From NCBI RefSeq assembly GCF_007827455.1, contig NZ_VISM01000001.1, forward strand, positions 2,023,501 to 2,087,500: a DNA stretch of 64,000 nt. Reading direction: 5' to 3'. This stretch comes from Lutibacter sp. Hel_I_33_5. GTDB lineage: Bacteria > Bacteroidota > Bacteroidia > Flavobacteriales > Flavobacteriaceae. Positions 58,601 through 64,000 of this stretch are shown here, in pieces. The notes under the pieces were generated by a model. The model saw only the letters and a list, made by a program, of their open reading frames with translations, searched no databases and was not told the origin of the DNA. Positions within the stretch are counted from its first letter, which is position 1. Each line of letters opens with the position of its first letter. The translations under genes were made by a program, and so were the position numbers.

Positions 58601-61600
58601 TGTTAGCTGCATCAGGATTATTATCAAACGATACAGATTCTGAAGGAACTACATTAACATTAACTCAGTTTAATGTTGATGGAATGAATTATCCAGCTGG
58701 AAGCACAGTAGATTTAACTTCAGGAAAATTAACAATTAATTCAGATGGAAGTTATGTATTTGTTCCAACACCAAATTATGATGGAGCAATTCCACTTGTA
58801 ACCTATACAGTTTCCGATGGAGCTATAACAGATACTGCAACATTAATACTTACTTTAAAAGCAGTAAATGATGCACCAGTTGCCGTTGATGATGAATCAA
58901 CAACTAATCCAGGAGTTGCAGTAATTATTTCAGTATTACCAAATGATACAGATGTCGATACAGGAGATACCTTAACTATTTCATCAATAACACAACCTAT
59001 TCCTGCAGAAGGAGTAGTAGTTGATAATGGTGATGGTACATTAACTTTTACACCAGCAGCAGGATTTAATGCAGGAAAAGCAACCTTTACATATACAGTA
59101 CAAGATTCTGGAGGAGGTACTGATACAGCAATAGTAAGTGTAAAAGTTCCAAAAGACCCATTACCTCCACAAGCAAATCCAGATACAAATACGTTGGATG
59201 AAGGAACTATGGTTTCTGTAGCAGCTTCTAGTGGTATATTAAGTAACGATATAGACCCAAATAACGGAGATGTTATTATGGTTACCGGTATTTCTGTAAA
59301 TGGAATGTCACATACAGTAGGAGATCCAATTACAGTAACAGACCCAAGTAATGGTGGAGCAACAATTGGTACTTTAGAGATAGAAGCAGATGGTAGTTAT
59401 ACGTTTGTATTAACAGATAAAGATTTTAACGGTACTGTACCAGTAATAACTTATACGGTAAGTGATAATGATGTTACGATGATTCAATCGGATTCAAGTA
59501 CATTAACAATCACGGTTAATCCAATCAATGATGCACCAGTAGTTGTAAACGATACCGAAGAAACCAATGAAGATGTAACAATTAATAAAGATGCCGCATC
59601 AGGTGTATTAAGTAATGATTCAGATGTTGAAGGAGTTGGTTTAACAGTTACACAGTTTGTAATAAATGTAAACGGTACAGATAAAACCTATACAGCAGGT
59701 TCATCAACAGGATCAGATTTATCAGAAGGAACATTAACATTAAATTCTGATGGTAGTTATACATTTGTTCCTGCACCAAATTATATTGGAGCAGTTCCAA
59801 AAGTTACCTATATAGCAACAGATGGTTCATTAACAACCGATGGAGAATTAAACATCACTGTTAAACCAGTAAATGATCCACCAGTAGCAACAGATGATAC
59901 TGGAAATACAGATGAGGATACAACCTTAACTGTTAGTGCTGCAACAGGATTATTAAATAATGATACCGATACAGAAAATAATACACTAACAGTAACACAA
60001 TTTTCAGTTTCTGGAAATACATATGTAGCAGGAAGTACAGCTAATTTAGCAAAAGGAAAACTGACTATAAATTCTGATGGTAGTTATGTATTTGTACCTA
60101 CGGATAATGAACATGGAGCAGTTCCAACAGTTCTTTATACTGTTTCTGATGGAAATGATACAGACACAGCAGATTTAGATATTACAATTAATCCAATAAA
60201 TGATAATCCAATAGCTGTTGATGATACAAATACCACAGCGGAAGATGCAGACTTAACTGTAGATGCAGCAAATGGATTATTATCAAATGATTCTGATATA
60301 GAAGGAACTACAATTTCAGTAACTAAAATTACTGTTGGAGGAATGGATTATACACCAGGAGCTTCAATTCCGTTAACAGAAGGAACAATTGTAATCAACC
60401 CTAATGGTAGTTATACATTTGAACCAGCAGATAATTATAGTGGAACAGTACCAGTAATTACGTATACAGTTTCAGATGGCGTAAATACCAGTACAGCAAA
60501 CCTTAATTTAACAGTAACGGCAACAAATGACCCTCCAGCTGCATTAGCAGATACAGGAGAAACAGATGAAGATACCACTTTAACAGTTACTGCAGCAACA
60601 GGATTATTAACTAATGATACCGATACAGAAAATGCATCGTTAGTCGTTGCAAGTTTTGATGCAGGAGGAACAAATTATCCAGCTGGAAGTGCAGTAACCT
60701 TAACAGAAGGTACGCTTACAATTAATTCAGATGGTAGTTACATTTTTGTACCAAAAGACGATTACAATGGTACAGTACCAGCAATTTCTTATACAACATC
60801 AGATGGTTCGTTATCAGACACAACAACATTAACAATTACTGTTAAACCAATCAATGATGCGCCAACAGCAGTTGCAGATACAAATACAACTTCAGAAGAT
60901 ACGGCACTTACAGTTGCTGTTGCAGATGGATTGTTAAATAATGATACGGATACAGAAAATTCTACCTTAACAATTACAGCGTTATCCATTAATGGAAATC
61001 CTGAAACTGTTGGTAGTCCTATAACAGTAATGGATATCTCTGGAAATACTGTAGGAGTATTAGATATAGAACCAGATGGAAGTTATGTATTTACACCAGA
61101 ACCAAACTTTAATGGAACGGTTCCACAAGTAACGTATACAGTTTCTGATGGAGATAAAACAACAACAAGTACCTTAGATATCACAGTAACATCAACCAAT
61201 GATGAGCCAATTACAATGATAGATATGGTTACAGTTGCAGAAGATGGTAATGTATCTGCATTAGCAGCTACAGGTTTATTAAGTAACGATTCAGATCCAG
61301 AAGGACAACCTCTAAGTATTACACAGTTTACAGTTGCAGGAATGACATATCCAGCAGGAAGTAAAGTAACACTTACAGAAGGTGAATTAACTATAAATTC
61401 TGATGGTAGTTACATATTTACACCAGCAGAAAATGTAAATGGAGCAGTACCAGATGTTGTTTATACCGTAAGTGATGGTGTAACTACAAGTACAGAAACA
61501 TTTAAAATAAACATTACTCCAATAAACGATGCGCCAGTTGCAGCAGACGATGTTTCAGCAACAGATCCAGGAATAGCAGTACCAATTAGTATTTTACCAA

Positions 61601-64000
61601 ATGATGTAGATGCAGATGGAGATACATTAACAATTACAATTACAAATCAACCACCAAATGGAAATGTAGTTGTAAATGGAGATAATACAGTAACCTATAC
61701 TCCAGATGCTGGATTCCAAACAGGAACTGATACATTTACATATCAAATATGTGATGCTTCAGGTGCTTGTGATACAGCAGATGTTGTGGTTACAGTTCCT
61801 AAAAATCCATTACCACCGCAAGCAAATCCAGATACAAATTCTGTGAATGAAGATGCAACGTTAACAGTTGCTGCGGCAGACGGATTATTAAAGAATGACG
61901 TAGAACCAAATATTGGTGAAACAATTTCAGTAACAGGAATAGAAATTGGAGGAACAACATATACCGTTGGAGATCCAATAGTATTAACAGGAGTTGGTAC
62001 ATTAGAAATAGAAGCAGATGGTAGTTACACATTTACACCAGAAACAAACTATAGTGGAGCAGTACCTGTTGTAAATTATACAATTAGTGATACTGGAACT
62101 ACAGTACAAACTGCAAGTAGTACATTAACATTAAGTATTGTTAGTTTTGACGATACACCAGATGCAACAGATGATACAGGAACAACAAATGAAGATACAG
62201 ATTTAGTTGTAGATGCTGCAAACGGATTATTGAATAATGATACAGATCCAGAAGGAGCAAGTTTATCGATTACAGAATTTAGTGTTGCAGGTGGAACATA
62301 TCCAGCAGGAACAACAGTAAATTTACCAGAAGGAATGTTGACTATAAATTCTAATGGTAGTTATACATTTGATCCAGCTGATAATGTAAATGGAGCTGTA
62401 CCGCAAGTAACCTATACAGTTACTGACGGAAATTTACTAGATACGGCTAATTTAGATATTACTATTACGGCAGCAAATGATGCACCAACAGTAATGCCAG
62501 ATACCAACACAACTACAGAAGATACGTTATTAACAGTAGCGGTAGCAAATGGAATACTAAGTAATGATTCTGATACTGAAAATGGGCCATTAACAGTAAC
62601 AAGTCTTTCTGTAAATGGAATGAATCATGTTGTTGGATCTCCAATCACTTTAACAGAAGGAGTATTAACAATAAATGCTAACGGTAGTTATTCTTTTGAT
62701 CCAGCAGATAATTATGTAGGAACAGTACCACAAGTAACTTACACGGTTGCAGATGATAAAGGAACTACAAGTGCATCAACATTAGATATAAGTGTAAGTC
62801 CAATTAATGACGCACCAGATGCGGTTGCAGATACAAATACAGTAACAGAAGATACTTTATTAACTGTTGATGCAGCAAACGGATTATTAAATAATGATAC
62901 GGATGTAGAAAATGCAACATTGTCTGTTCAAGAATTTACAGTTGCAGGAATGACATATCCAGCAGGAACAACAGTAACCCTACCAGAAGGAGTATTGACA
63001 ATTAATGGAGATGGTAGTTATACATTTGATCCGGCAGATAATGCAAGTGGTAATGTGCCTCAAATTACATATGTAGTAACAGATGGAACTTTAACAGATT
63101 CAGCTACATTAGATTTAACAATCAATGCTATAAATGATGCACCTTCTACTAATCCAGATACAAACTCAACAGATGAAGACGTAACATTATCTGTTTTAGC
63201 AACAGATGGATTATTAAAGAATGATTCAGATACCGAAGGGACAACATTAACGGTTTCACAATTTAATGCTGGCGGAATGAATTATCCAGCAGGAACTACA
63301 GTTAATTTACCAGAAGGAGACCTTACAATTAATGCCGATGGTAGCTATACTTTTGTTCCAAAAGCAAACTTTAATGGAACAGTTCCGCAAGTAACTTATA
63401 CAGCTTCAGATGGTAGCTTATCACAAAGCAATACTTTAGATATTACTGTAAATGCTATTAATGATGCCCCAGATGCGGTTGCAGATACAAATACAGTAAC
63501 AGAAGATACCTTATTAACGGTTGATGCTGCTAATGGATTGATAAATAATGACACGGATGTAGAAAATGCAGCCTTAATGGTTGAAGAGTTTACAGTTGGA
63601 GGAATGACTTATCCAGCGGGAACAACAGTAACTTTAACAGAAGGAGTATTAACAATCAATGCAGACGGTAGTTATACGTTTGATCCAGCAGATAATACTA
63701 ATGGAACTGTACCACAAATTACATATGTTGTTACAGACGGTGTATTAACAGATTCAGCAACCTTAGATTTAACAATCAATGCAGTAAATGATGCGCCAAT
63801 AACAAATCCAGATACAAATACAGTTGTAGAAGATATGGCATTAACAGTTTTAGCTGCAGATGGATTATTAAAGAATGATTCAGATACAGAAGGGACTGCA
63901 TTAACAATTGCACAATTTAACGCAGGCGGTACGACATATCCTGTAGGAGCAACGGCTATTTTACCAGAAGGAGCATTAACCATAAATGCAGATGGTAGTT
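43669..64000 (+). CDS. Second giant secreted adhesin-like protein, N-terminal 6777 codons (runs off window)
   Basis: The frame is open from ATG 43669 to the window end; its C-terminus is not seen. By residue: signal peptide 1-30 (ending SINAQ); CUB-like domain about 44-148 (YDGADATATLLGTYC); TSP3 repeats interspersed with beta domains, including a LamG/ConA-like domain about 634-870 (GVGIRLDGSTLEFVV, WYHVALVYENG), two related Ig modules (YQWYLGDP) shared with the first giant, and two related about 300-aa modules (48178 and 49084 onward). From 50519 to the end there are about 41 Ig/cadherin-like repeats of about 110 aa (NDAPVANPDTN...SDGSYTF...VTYTV). A T9SS C-terminal domain is expected but unseen. 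Its partner genes, if any, lie beyond the window. Confidence 0.9.
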   Translation, partial: MIRYSRFKKSQNKPLIILVFMLLMVFSINAQTYSINEAADVTTCSGTFVDSGGSGGNYSNDETFSKKFTSTTGTPLQFEFTSWNVEDETNCSWDVLKIYDGADATATLLGTYCTNSPGTITSTGDSLFFEFESDFSENESGWEATITCVVMPCTDGAIVGTVTANDPDADGINNECDTDDDNDGILDTEESCTGNANPNSGTGKRKEEIYIFDWAGAPLDDGIQDGDTKTVTLATGLEVTATFSVDAANATNAAAVRAVDLKKWGGSNLYNLYDTPSDFDALEITGARTVEYSVNFTATLNGVATPINLLALDGEETNTNEFISFETNGDPWEFLESQGDGGNWTGVNTNTVSTDSTDNGTSVHYSTNASTITINLTAVGGAQASSIGLWFECSVDTDNDGIINSLDLDSDGDGCNDVLESGGNDPDGDGILGEAPYTYNNTTNDATYGQVTGTNATNGYNGLTANKEETTAIQTVITTPTANQNVASEGDAASFTVVARADTATGYTSGTPTYGTAGDATGLNYQWYLGDPSSGGTALTNTGVYSNVTTATLNISNSTGLGDNQYFVEITHNNNACSKVQSGATLLLPDACVVGAIVGTVTANDRDADGINDSCDLDNDNDGILDTNEGCVDSTTDYDGYWPMDNSTNDQSTPAFNADNPGSVNAPGFSSTDKKFGTHSATFNGTNQGVRFGLGASDFLEAAITNFTHALWFKANDLTGIQTIIDEGGATNGVGIRLDGSTLEFVVQEGQDMYKTFSSNISANVWYHVALVYENGVFTSYLDGVANTSLYLVEDNNVLQNPIVLQPNNNTGFGELARHTSDSGLGFSNAGDAFDEGNGEINFFHGLMDEVYHYDRAITQAEINAIIKNEPLVSCVGARDTDNDGTPDGFDLDSDGDGCKDAIESGGTDANDDGILDGDGFNATGQVITSGTIATGTYDGVTGKEYEATQVTVTPATLADKNENEGVATTFTVTGSAETGVTYVGGNPAYGAAGGANAGLRYQWYLGDPDASGTALTNTGVYTTTTTNTLNISSTTGLNNNQYYVVVTHVDNACTRIIRSATLTTTDPCANPTPGFVTPSDSDGDGVNDICDVDDDNDGVLDTDEVGNTDGVTPVNSLDLDSDGDGCSDAFEAGATTDKTADFKFPSTTLSGDTNKDGLADSLDTNLDGIPDYSVSSSTYTTYALEGTINACTDTDNDGVPDVTDLDDDNDGVLDTEESLSCGTEEDLTSLTFHGTTAIIDSFNGSTLELTSNNAWRSAYSDQEYSLPIHLEFTAKDTNGTAMIGLISTNQTETPIGYLDRGEKIYLSHGGSLSRLHNNVQTGIGSFSANDKFEMDIDNTGFITLKRNGTQIAAYQGTNSKYKIVFSAGVFDKSIEGFKLSEKDSKFSCIDKNTDGDALVDRLDPDSDGDGCSDAFEAGATTDTTTDFTFSTTTGTITDANSDGLPDAVDAAPGSDGVPDYASTYFRALDNMVKACLDTDNDGVPDITDLDDDNDGILDTVELNCGIGAAQTTTYGTATKMIAGNFSRGNATVDYTIDLSDAVFALVAANNYSTAEGVHYIFNDNVTAFTSTTTLTPQANSLLNKVTWGPGILSNADTENDNISQTIVLTWSPNVPATIMDPDGQLSGSLDNTTISSGASITQTASFTDTNQPTWQIVFDTSFASTAFTITTAHTGTAALGTEGYGLMTDVCFLENTDGTGEANHLDLDSDDDGCSDAFEAGTTTATTANFKHPAMAGTATDQNSDGLPDAVDSNTDGNPDATPTYYLAIVNSLNKCTDTDGDGVPDISDLDDDNDGLLDTAELECGVGEAAITTANTVITGATKSFEGAFTKGAVSADYKVSLNNVATNLAASNLVATANGVHYNLDDSSTNGSYQAVISVTPQANTVLNTVEWGPNLVGSTNAKNDNDEQSIKLVWNPGVTATVIDPDNQLNIADGTIITSGQSILQGAEYDNGTPPTWKIVFNTQFLDQKFEFTASHTGFTSPQADFRNEGYSLVSNICQLINTDGTDLANHLDTDSDDDGCSDAVEAGHIESTTKAGEVAGTGYDATTGQVTGFATAYTGTSAPVTTVGTAPTFTTQPADQTIAVGATITIPSASNGTIFQWQISTDGGTTFTDVTNAGNYSDATTNTLKITGATAAMDTHKFRVKISTTDYKCEVISDVATLTIPTPPVAVDDLGFSAPEDSMVIVPAIGGNDTASGSTTLVLGSIVLIDPANPSNTGNSTTPLVIVGKGSYTVTNMGQVSFTPEMGFNGDASINYTIQDALMQTSNQATIGIAINGVNNPPMAVNDTDDTPEDTQLTVLGSSPDGLLKDDTDSDSATLNITQFTINSMNYPAGTTVMLTEGNLTINSDGGYVFNPASNFVGTVPVATYTVSDGEDIDTATLALTVTPDNDTPVANPDTNTTTEENPITVDKANGLIDLNDTDVESNTLLITNIEIGGTNFTNIGDPITIMDGAVTVGVIDIEPDGSYVFTPASNYNGTVPQITYTVTEQIAGGLTASSTLDITVTAVNDPPVVVDDTNTVTEDTTLTVLAGSGDGLLDDDSDPEGSALTVTQFTVGGTTYPAGTTVPLATGSLTINSDGSYVFIPNENSTGTIPTITYTASDGVLTTNGTLTLSITPVNDAPVAEDDTAATDPGVAIDIPVSPNDNDPDGDTLTTTIVAASGPSQGTATINPDGTIKYTPNPTVTAATDSFMYQICDPAGLCDTATVTITVPTSNLPPVGNNDAGSVNEDTTLTVVTANGLLTNDTDPNFNDTKTVTSLSVNGTTFTVGDPFDVKDAMGTTVGVLDVESDGSYVFTPAANFSGMTPTIIYTVTDSTSLTDTAELKITVTEVNDAPTVVDNTNTTTEDTTLTVAKADGLIDTNDTDVEGASLAVTTFTVAGDATVYNAGQTVNLAKGDLTINSDGSYTFVPNANETGAIPQVTYTVTDGATTNPTASATLDINITPVNDTPVARPDTNTTAEDVTLSVVAADGLITSGGNAGSEDTDTESDALSVTEFTVNGATHAAGTTVTLTEGILTINSDGSYVFDPADNFIGDLDVTYTISDGNSLATSTLKITTTAVNDAPVANPDTNTTIEDTNLTVDKANGLIDLNDTDVENNALLITNIEIGGTNYTTIGAPITIMDGATTVGTIDIEADGSYVFMPASNYSGTVPTITYTVTEQISGGLTATSTLDLTVTPVNDPPVVNNDTNTVTEDTTLTVDAANGLLNNDTDTESPTGLTVTEFTVGGMTYPAGSTVTTPEGTITINSNGSYVFIPSPNTTGAVPPISYTATDGTNTDSGILNLSITAVNDEPVATDDVSGTDPGVPVTIAILPNDVDNDGDPLTVTITTQPPNGMVVVNIDNTVTYTPNAGFDTGTDTFTYQICDNNSPTPACDTADVVVTVPINPLPPNANPDTNTLDEDSTLSINAANGLLNNDTDSNGDNFSVTAITIGGTSYTVGSPITIPNVGVLEIESDGSYTFAPAANFSGTVPEVTYTITDTTGLSDATNSVSTLNLTVNPLNDAPIVAPNTNTTAEDTTLTVAKADGVIDTNDSDVEGANLDLTTFTVDGMTYNAGQTANLAKGDLTMNSDGSYTFVPKANETGAIPQVTYTVTDGASTNAIATTTLDITITPVNDAPIAQPDTNSTLEDTALSVVAADGLIVSGGNATSNDTDIENATLTVTEFVIGSTTYAAGTTVTVVDGGVTQGDLTINSDGSYAFIPATNFSGTVATVNYTISDGAATATSTLNLSVGPVNDPPVAVDDTASVDEDSILTSTAATNLLANDTDAEGTALTIITNLEIGGNMYPVGSEINLPEGKLTIKSDGSFTFDPADNFTGSLPPVTYTVSDGSLTDTGVFNVTVNPINDDPTLVADTNSTSEDTDLIVSAANGVLMNDSDTEGTTLTVSGIKIDGDATVYPAGTTVTITDGSTVQGTITLNSNGSYVFDPAADFNGTVKEITYTATDGVNSKDTTLNISVSPVNDAPVANPDTNTVAEDSGTTTVAGPGVLANDTDVDTSTTLTVKEFSVGGMTYPAGTKVTLPEGEITLNPDGGYTFTPAANFSGSFPEITYTTTDGTLDNSSTLNLAVTPANDIPVATDDTSGTDPGVAVIVNVLLNDSDGDNDALTVNSIATAPSNGTATINANGTITYTPSAGFTGTDTFEYQVCDGSSACDTATVTITVPLNQLPPEANPDTNTVTEDSGTTSVPVASGLLSNDQDVNPGDTISITDIMIGATSYTVGDPITILNVGVLDIEADGSYTFTPDTNFSGAVPQVTYTLSDNNGATDTSTLDITVTEVNDAPVAKPDTNATNEDTLLSVLAADGLITSGGNAASEDTDVEGSNLTVSEFIVNGTTYAPGSTVTLTEGQLTINGDGSYAFNPAENYNGAVPQVTYTVTDGNKTASSTLDITINAINDAPVANPDTNNVTEDTKLEITAANGLITPNDTDVDSTTLKVTQFTVNGTNYTVDPTTGATANLPEGTLVILEDGSYSFDPAANYNGPVPQVTYVISDNNAVNPLTSSSTLDLTVMPQNDPPVANPETNNTNEDTDLVVDKANGLLINDTDTENVALVITEFTVNGVTNPAGTAVTIPEGVITINADGSYIFDPKDNFSSAPNVVATYTITDGINTASTTLTITVDEVNDTPVAENDTNTVTEDSPLTVNAASGLLANDTDSDGPALMVSEFTVNGMSYTPGTTVNLTEGDLTINADGSYTFAPKADYNGPVPQVTYTATDGTLTDTATLDLTVQPVNDVPVADVDSVTTPEDTDVSVDAANGLLNNDSDPEGVALTVTEFSIGGTTYPAGTTVTLTEGELTINPNGSYVFKPAENFSGSIAPTYTITDGVNTAGSTLTINVTEVDDPPVAVADTNTTPEDTDLVVTAANGILANDTDSDDPAASLMVTALSIGGTPYTVGTEIVLPEGKLTINADGSYTFDPTDNQTGAVPQVTYTVTDGDNSVTSTLDISITPVNDTPEAENDVNEVTEDVTLTVLAASGLLSNDTDSEGTTLTLTQFNVDGMNYPAGSTVDLTSGKLTINSDGSYVFVPTPNYDGAIPLVTYTVSDGAITDTATLILTLKAVNDAPVAVDDESTTNPGVAVIISVLPNDTDVDTGDTLTISSITQPIPAEGVVVDNGDGTLTFTPAAGFNAGKATFTYTVQDSGGGTDTAIVSVKVPKDPLPPQANPDTNTLDEGTMVSVAASSGILSNDIDPNNGDVIMVTGISVNGMSHTVGDPITVTDPSNGGATIGTLEIEADGSYTFVLTDKDFNGTVPVITYTVSDNDVTMIQSDSSTLTITVNPINDAPVVVNDTEETNEDVTINKDAASGVLSNDSDVEGVGLTVTQFVINVNGTDKTYTAGSSTGSDLSEGTLTLNSDGSYTFVPAPNYIGAVPKVTYIATDGSLTTDGELNITVKPVNDPPVATDDTGNTDEDTTLTVSAATGLLNNDTDTENNTLTVTQFSVSGNTYVAGSTANLAKGKLTINSDGSYVFVPTDNEHGAVPTVLYTVSDGNDTDTADLDITINPINDNPIAVDDTNTTAEDADLTVDAANGLLSNDSDIEGTTISVTKITVGGMDYTPGASIPLTEGTIVINPNGSYTFEPADNYSGTVPVITYTVSDGVNTSTANLNLTVTATNDPPAALADTGETDEDTTLTVTAATGLLTNDTDTENASLVVASFDAGGTNYPAGSAVTLTEGTLTINSDGSYIFVPKDDYNGTVPAISYTTSDGSLSDTTTLTITVKPINDAPTAVADTNTTSEDTALTVAVADGLLNNDTDTENSTLTITALSINGNPETVGSPITVMDISGNTVGVLDIEPDGSYVFTPEPNFNGTVPQVTYTVSDGDKTTTSTLDITVTSTNDEPITMIDMVTVAEDGNVSALAATGLLSNDSDPEGQPLSITQFTVAGMTYPAGSKVTLTEGELTINSDGSYIFTPAENVNGAVPDVVYTVSDGVTTSTETFKINITPINDAPVAADDVSATDPGIAVPISILPNDVDADGDTLTITITNQPPNGNVVVNGDNTVTYTPDAGFQTGTDTFTYQICDASGACDTADVVVTVPKNPLPPQANPDTNSVNEDATLTVAAADGLLKNDVEPNIGETISVTGIEIGGTTYTVGDPIVLTGVGTLEIEADGSYTFTPETNYSGAVPVVNYTISDTGTTVQTASSTLTLSIVSFDDTPDATDDTGTTNEDTDLVVDAANGLLNNDTDPEGASLSITEFSVAGGTYPAGTTVNLPEGMLTINSNGSYTFDPADNVNGAVPQVTYTVTDGNLLDTANLDITITAANDAPTVMPDTNTTTEDTLLTVAVANGILSNDSDTENGPLTVTSLSVNGMNHVVGSPITLTEGVLTINANGSYSFDPADNYVGTVPQVTYTVADDKGTTSASTLDISVSPINDAPDAVADTNTVTEDTLLTVDAANGLLNNDTDVENATLSVQEFTVAGMTYPAGTTVTLPEGVLTINGDGSYTFDPADNASGNVPQITYVVTDGTLTDSATLDLTINAINDAPSTNPDTNSTDEDVTLSVLATDGLLKNDSDTEGTTLTVSQFNAGGMNYPAGTTVNLPEGDLTINADGSYTFVPKANFNGTVPQVTYTASDGSLSQSNTLDITVNAINDAPDAVADTNTVTEDTLLTVDAANGLINNDTDVENAALMVEEFTVGGMTYPAGTTVTLTEGVLTINADGSYTFDPADNTNGTVPQITYVVTDGVLTDSATLDLTINAVNDAPITNPDTNTVVEDMALTVLAADGLLKNDSDTEGTALTIAQFNAGGTTYPVGATAILPEGALTINADGS
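50519..64000 (+). repeat. Array of about 41 Ig-like coding repeats (about 330 bp each)
   Basis: Repeat starts (NDAPV-like) occur about every 290-360 bp from 50519 to 63787. Conserved points are NDxPVAxxDTNTxxEDT, LTVxAANGLLxNDTD, TYPAGTTV, LTINSDGSYTFxPA, and VPQVTYTVSDG. Five copies (starting 51541, 53556, 55902, 58868, 61526) are a distinct type with two cysteines, each followed by a copy beginning LPPxANPDTNT. Confidence 0.92.
62806..64000 (+). repeat. 654-bp two-repeat tandem duplication near the window end
   Basis: The pair of Ig-like repeats at 62806-63459 recurs from 63460 to the window end, with the same alternation DAVADTNTVTEDTLLTV then TNPDTN and LLKNDSDTEGT. The offset of 654 bp is 218 codons. 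Similarity is high but less than in the 1887-bp duplication of the first giant. Confidence 0.85.

Noticed and set aside
44150..63990. Many minus-strand open frames within the second giant gene
   Set aside because: They reflect the biased codon content of the Ig-like and TSP3 repeats on the plus strand; no domain or initiation evidence.

Overview
This is AT-rich DNA from the chromosome of a Bacteroidetes bacterium, most likely a marine member of the Flavobacteriaceae. The evidence is a type IX secretion (T9SS) adhesin locus with PorP/SprF and OmpA partners, two TTTG/TAnnTTTG-type promoters, a biotin operon with an embedded ketoacyl synthase, and short dispersed palindromes of a kind seen in flavobacteria.

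The first third (1-18126) is ordinary housekeeping sequence. It holds feoAB (iron uptake, with a palindromic operator inside its promoter), a SCO-family protein, the site-2 protease rseP, a 56-residue zinc-ribbon protein, the biotin operon bioF-bioD-bioA-KAS-bioB (minus strand), a GNAT acetyltransferase, an orphan umuC, a lipoprotein, an NtrY-like sensor kinase, an enoyl-CoA hydratase, a small exported protein, an AraC regulator with a 57-residue partner, an HD phosphohydrolase, a bacilliredoxin and a TerB/J-domain protein.

The rest is surface machinery. A promoter near 18200 is followed by an untranslated-looking leader of about 860 nt, built from a tandemly duplicated block of about 250-275 nt with conserved hairpins. 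It leads into a 7199-residue secreted adhesin (19097-40696). This protein has a signal peptide, a DUF4347-like domain, an RCC1-like propeller, thrombospondin-type-3 (TSP3) Ca2+ repeats, 18 cadherin/Ig-like repeats (12 of them from a recent 1887-bp tandem duplication), 21 copies of a 36-residue acidic repeat, and a type-B gliding/T9SS C-terminal domain. It is followed, apparently in one operon, by a PorP/SprF-family outer-membrane protein and a PD40/OmpA protein, the usual partners for exporting and anchoring such an adhesin.

A second giant secreted protein starts at 43669 and runs off the window (more than 6770 residues seen). It has a CUB domain, TSP3 repeats, a LamG-like domain and at least 41 Ig-like repeats, punctuated by a cysteine-bearing repeat type.

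The most notable observations are the duplicated structured leader, palindromic elements inserted in frame in two biotin genes, the feo promoter/operator/hairpin arrangement, and the repeat architecture of the two giants. No tRNA, rRNA, CRISPR array or insertion sequence was seen.
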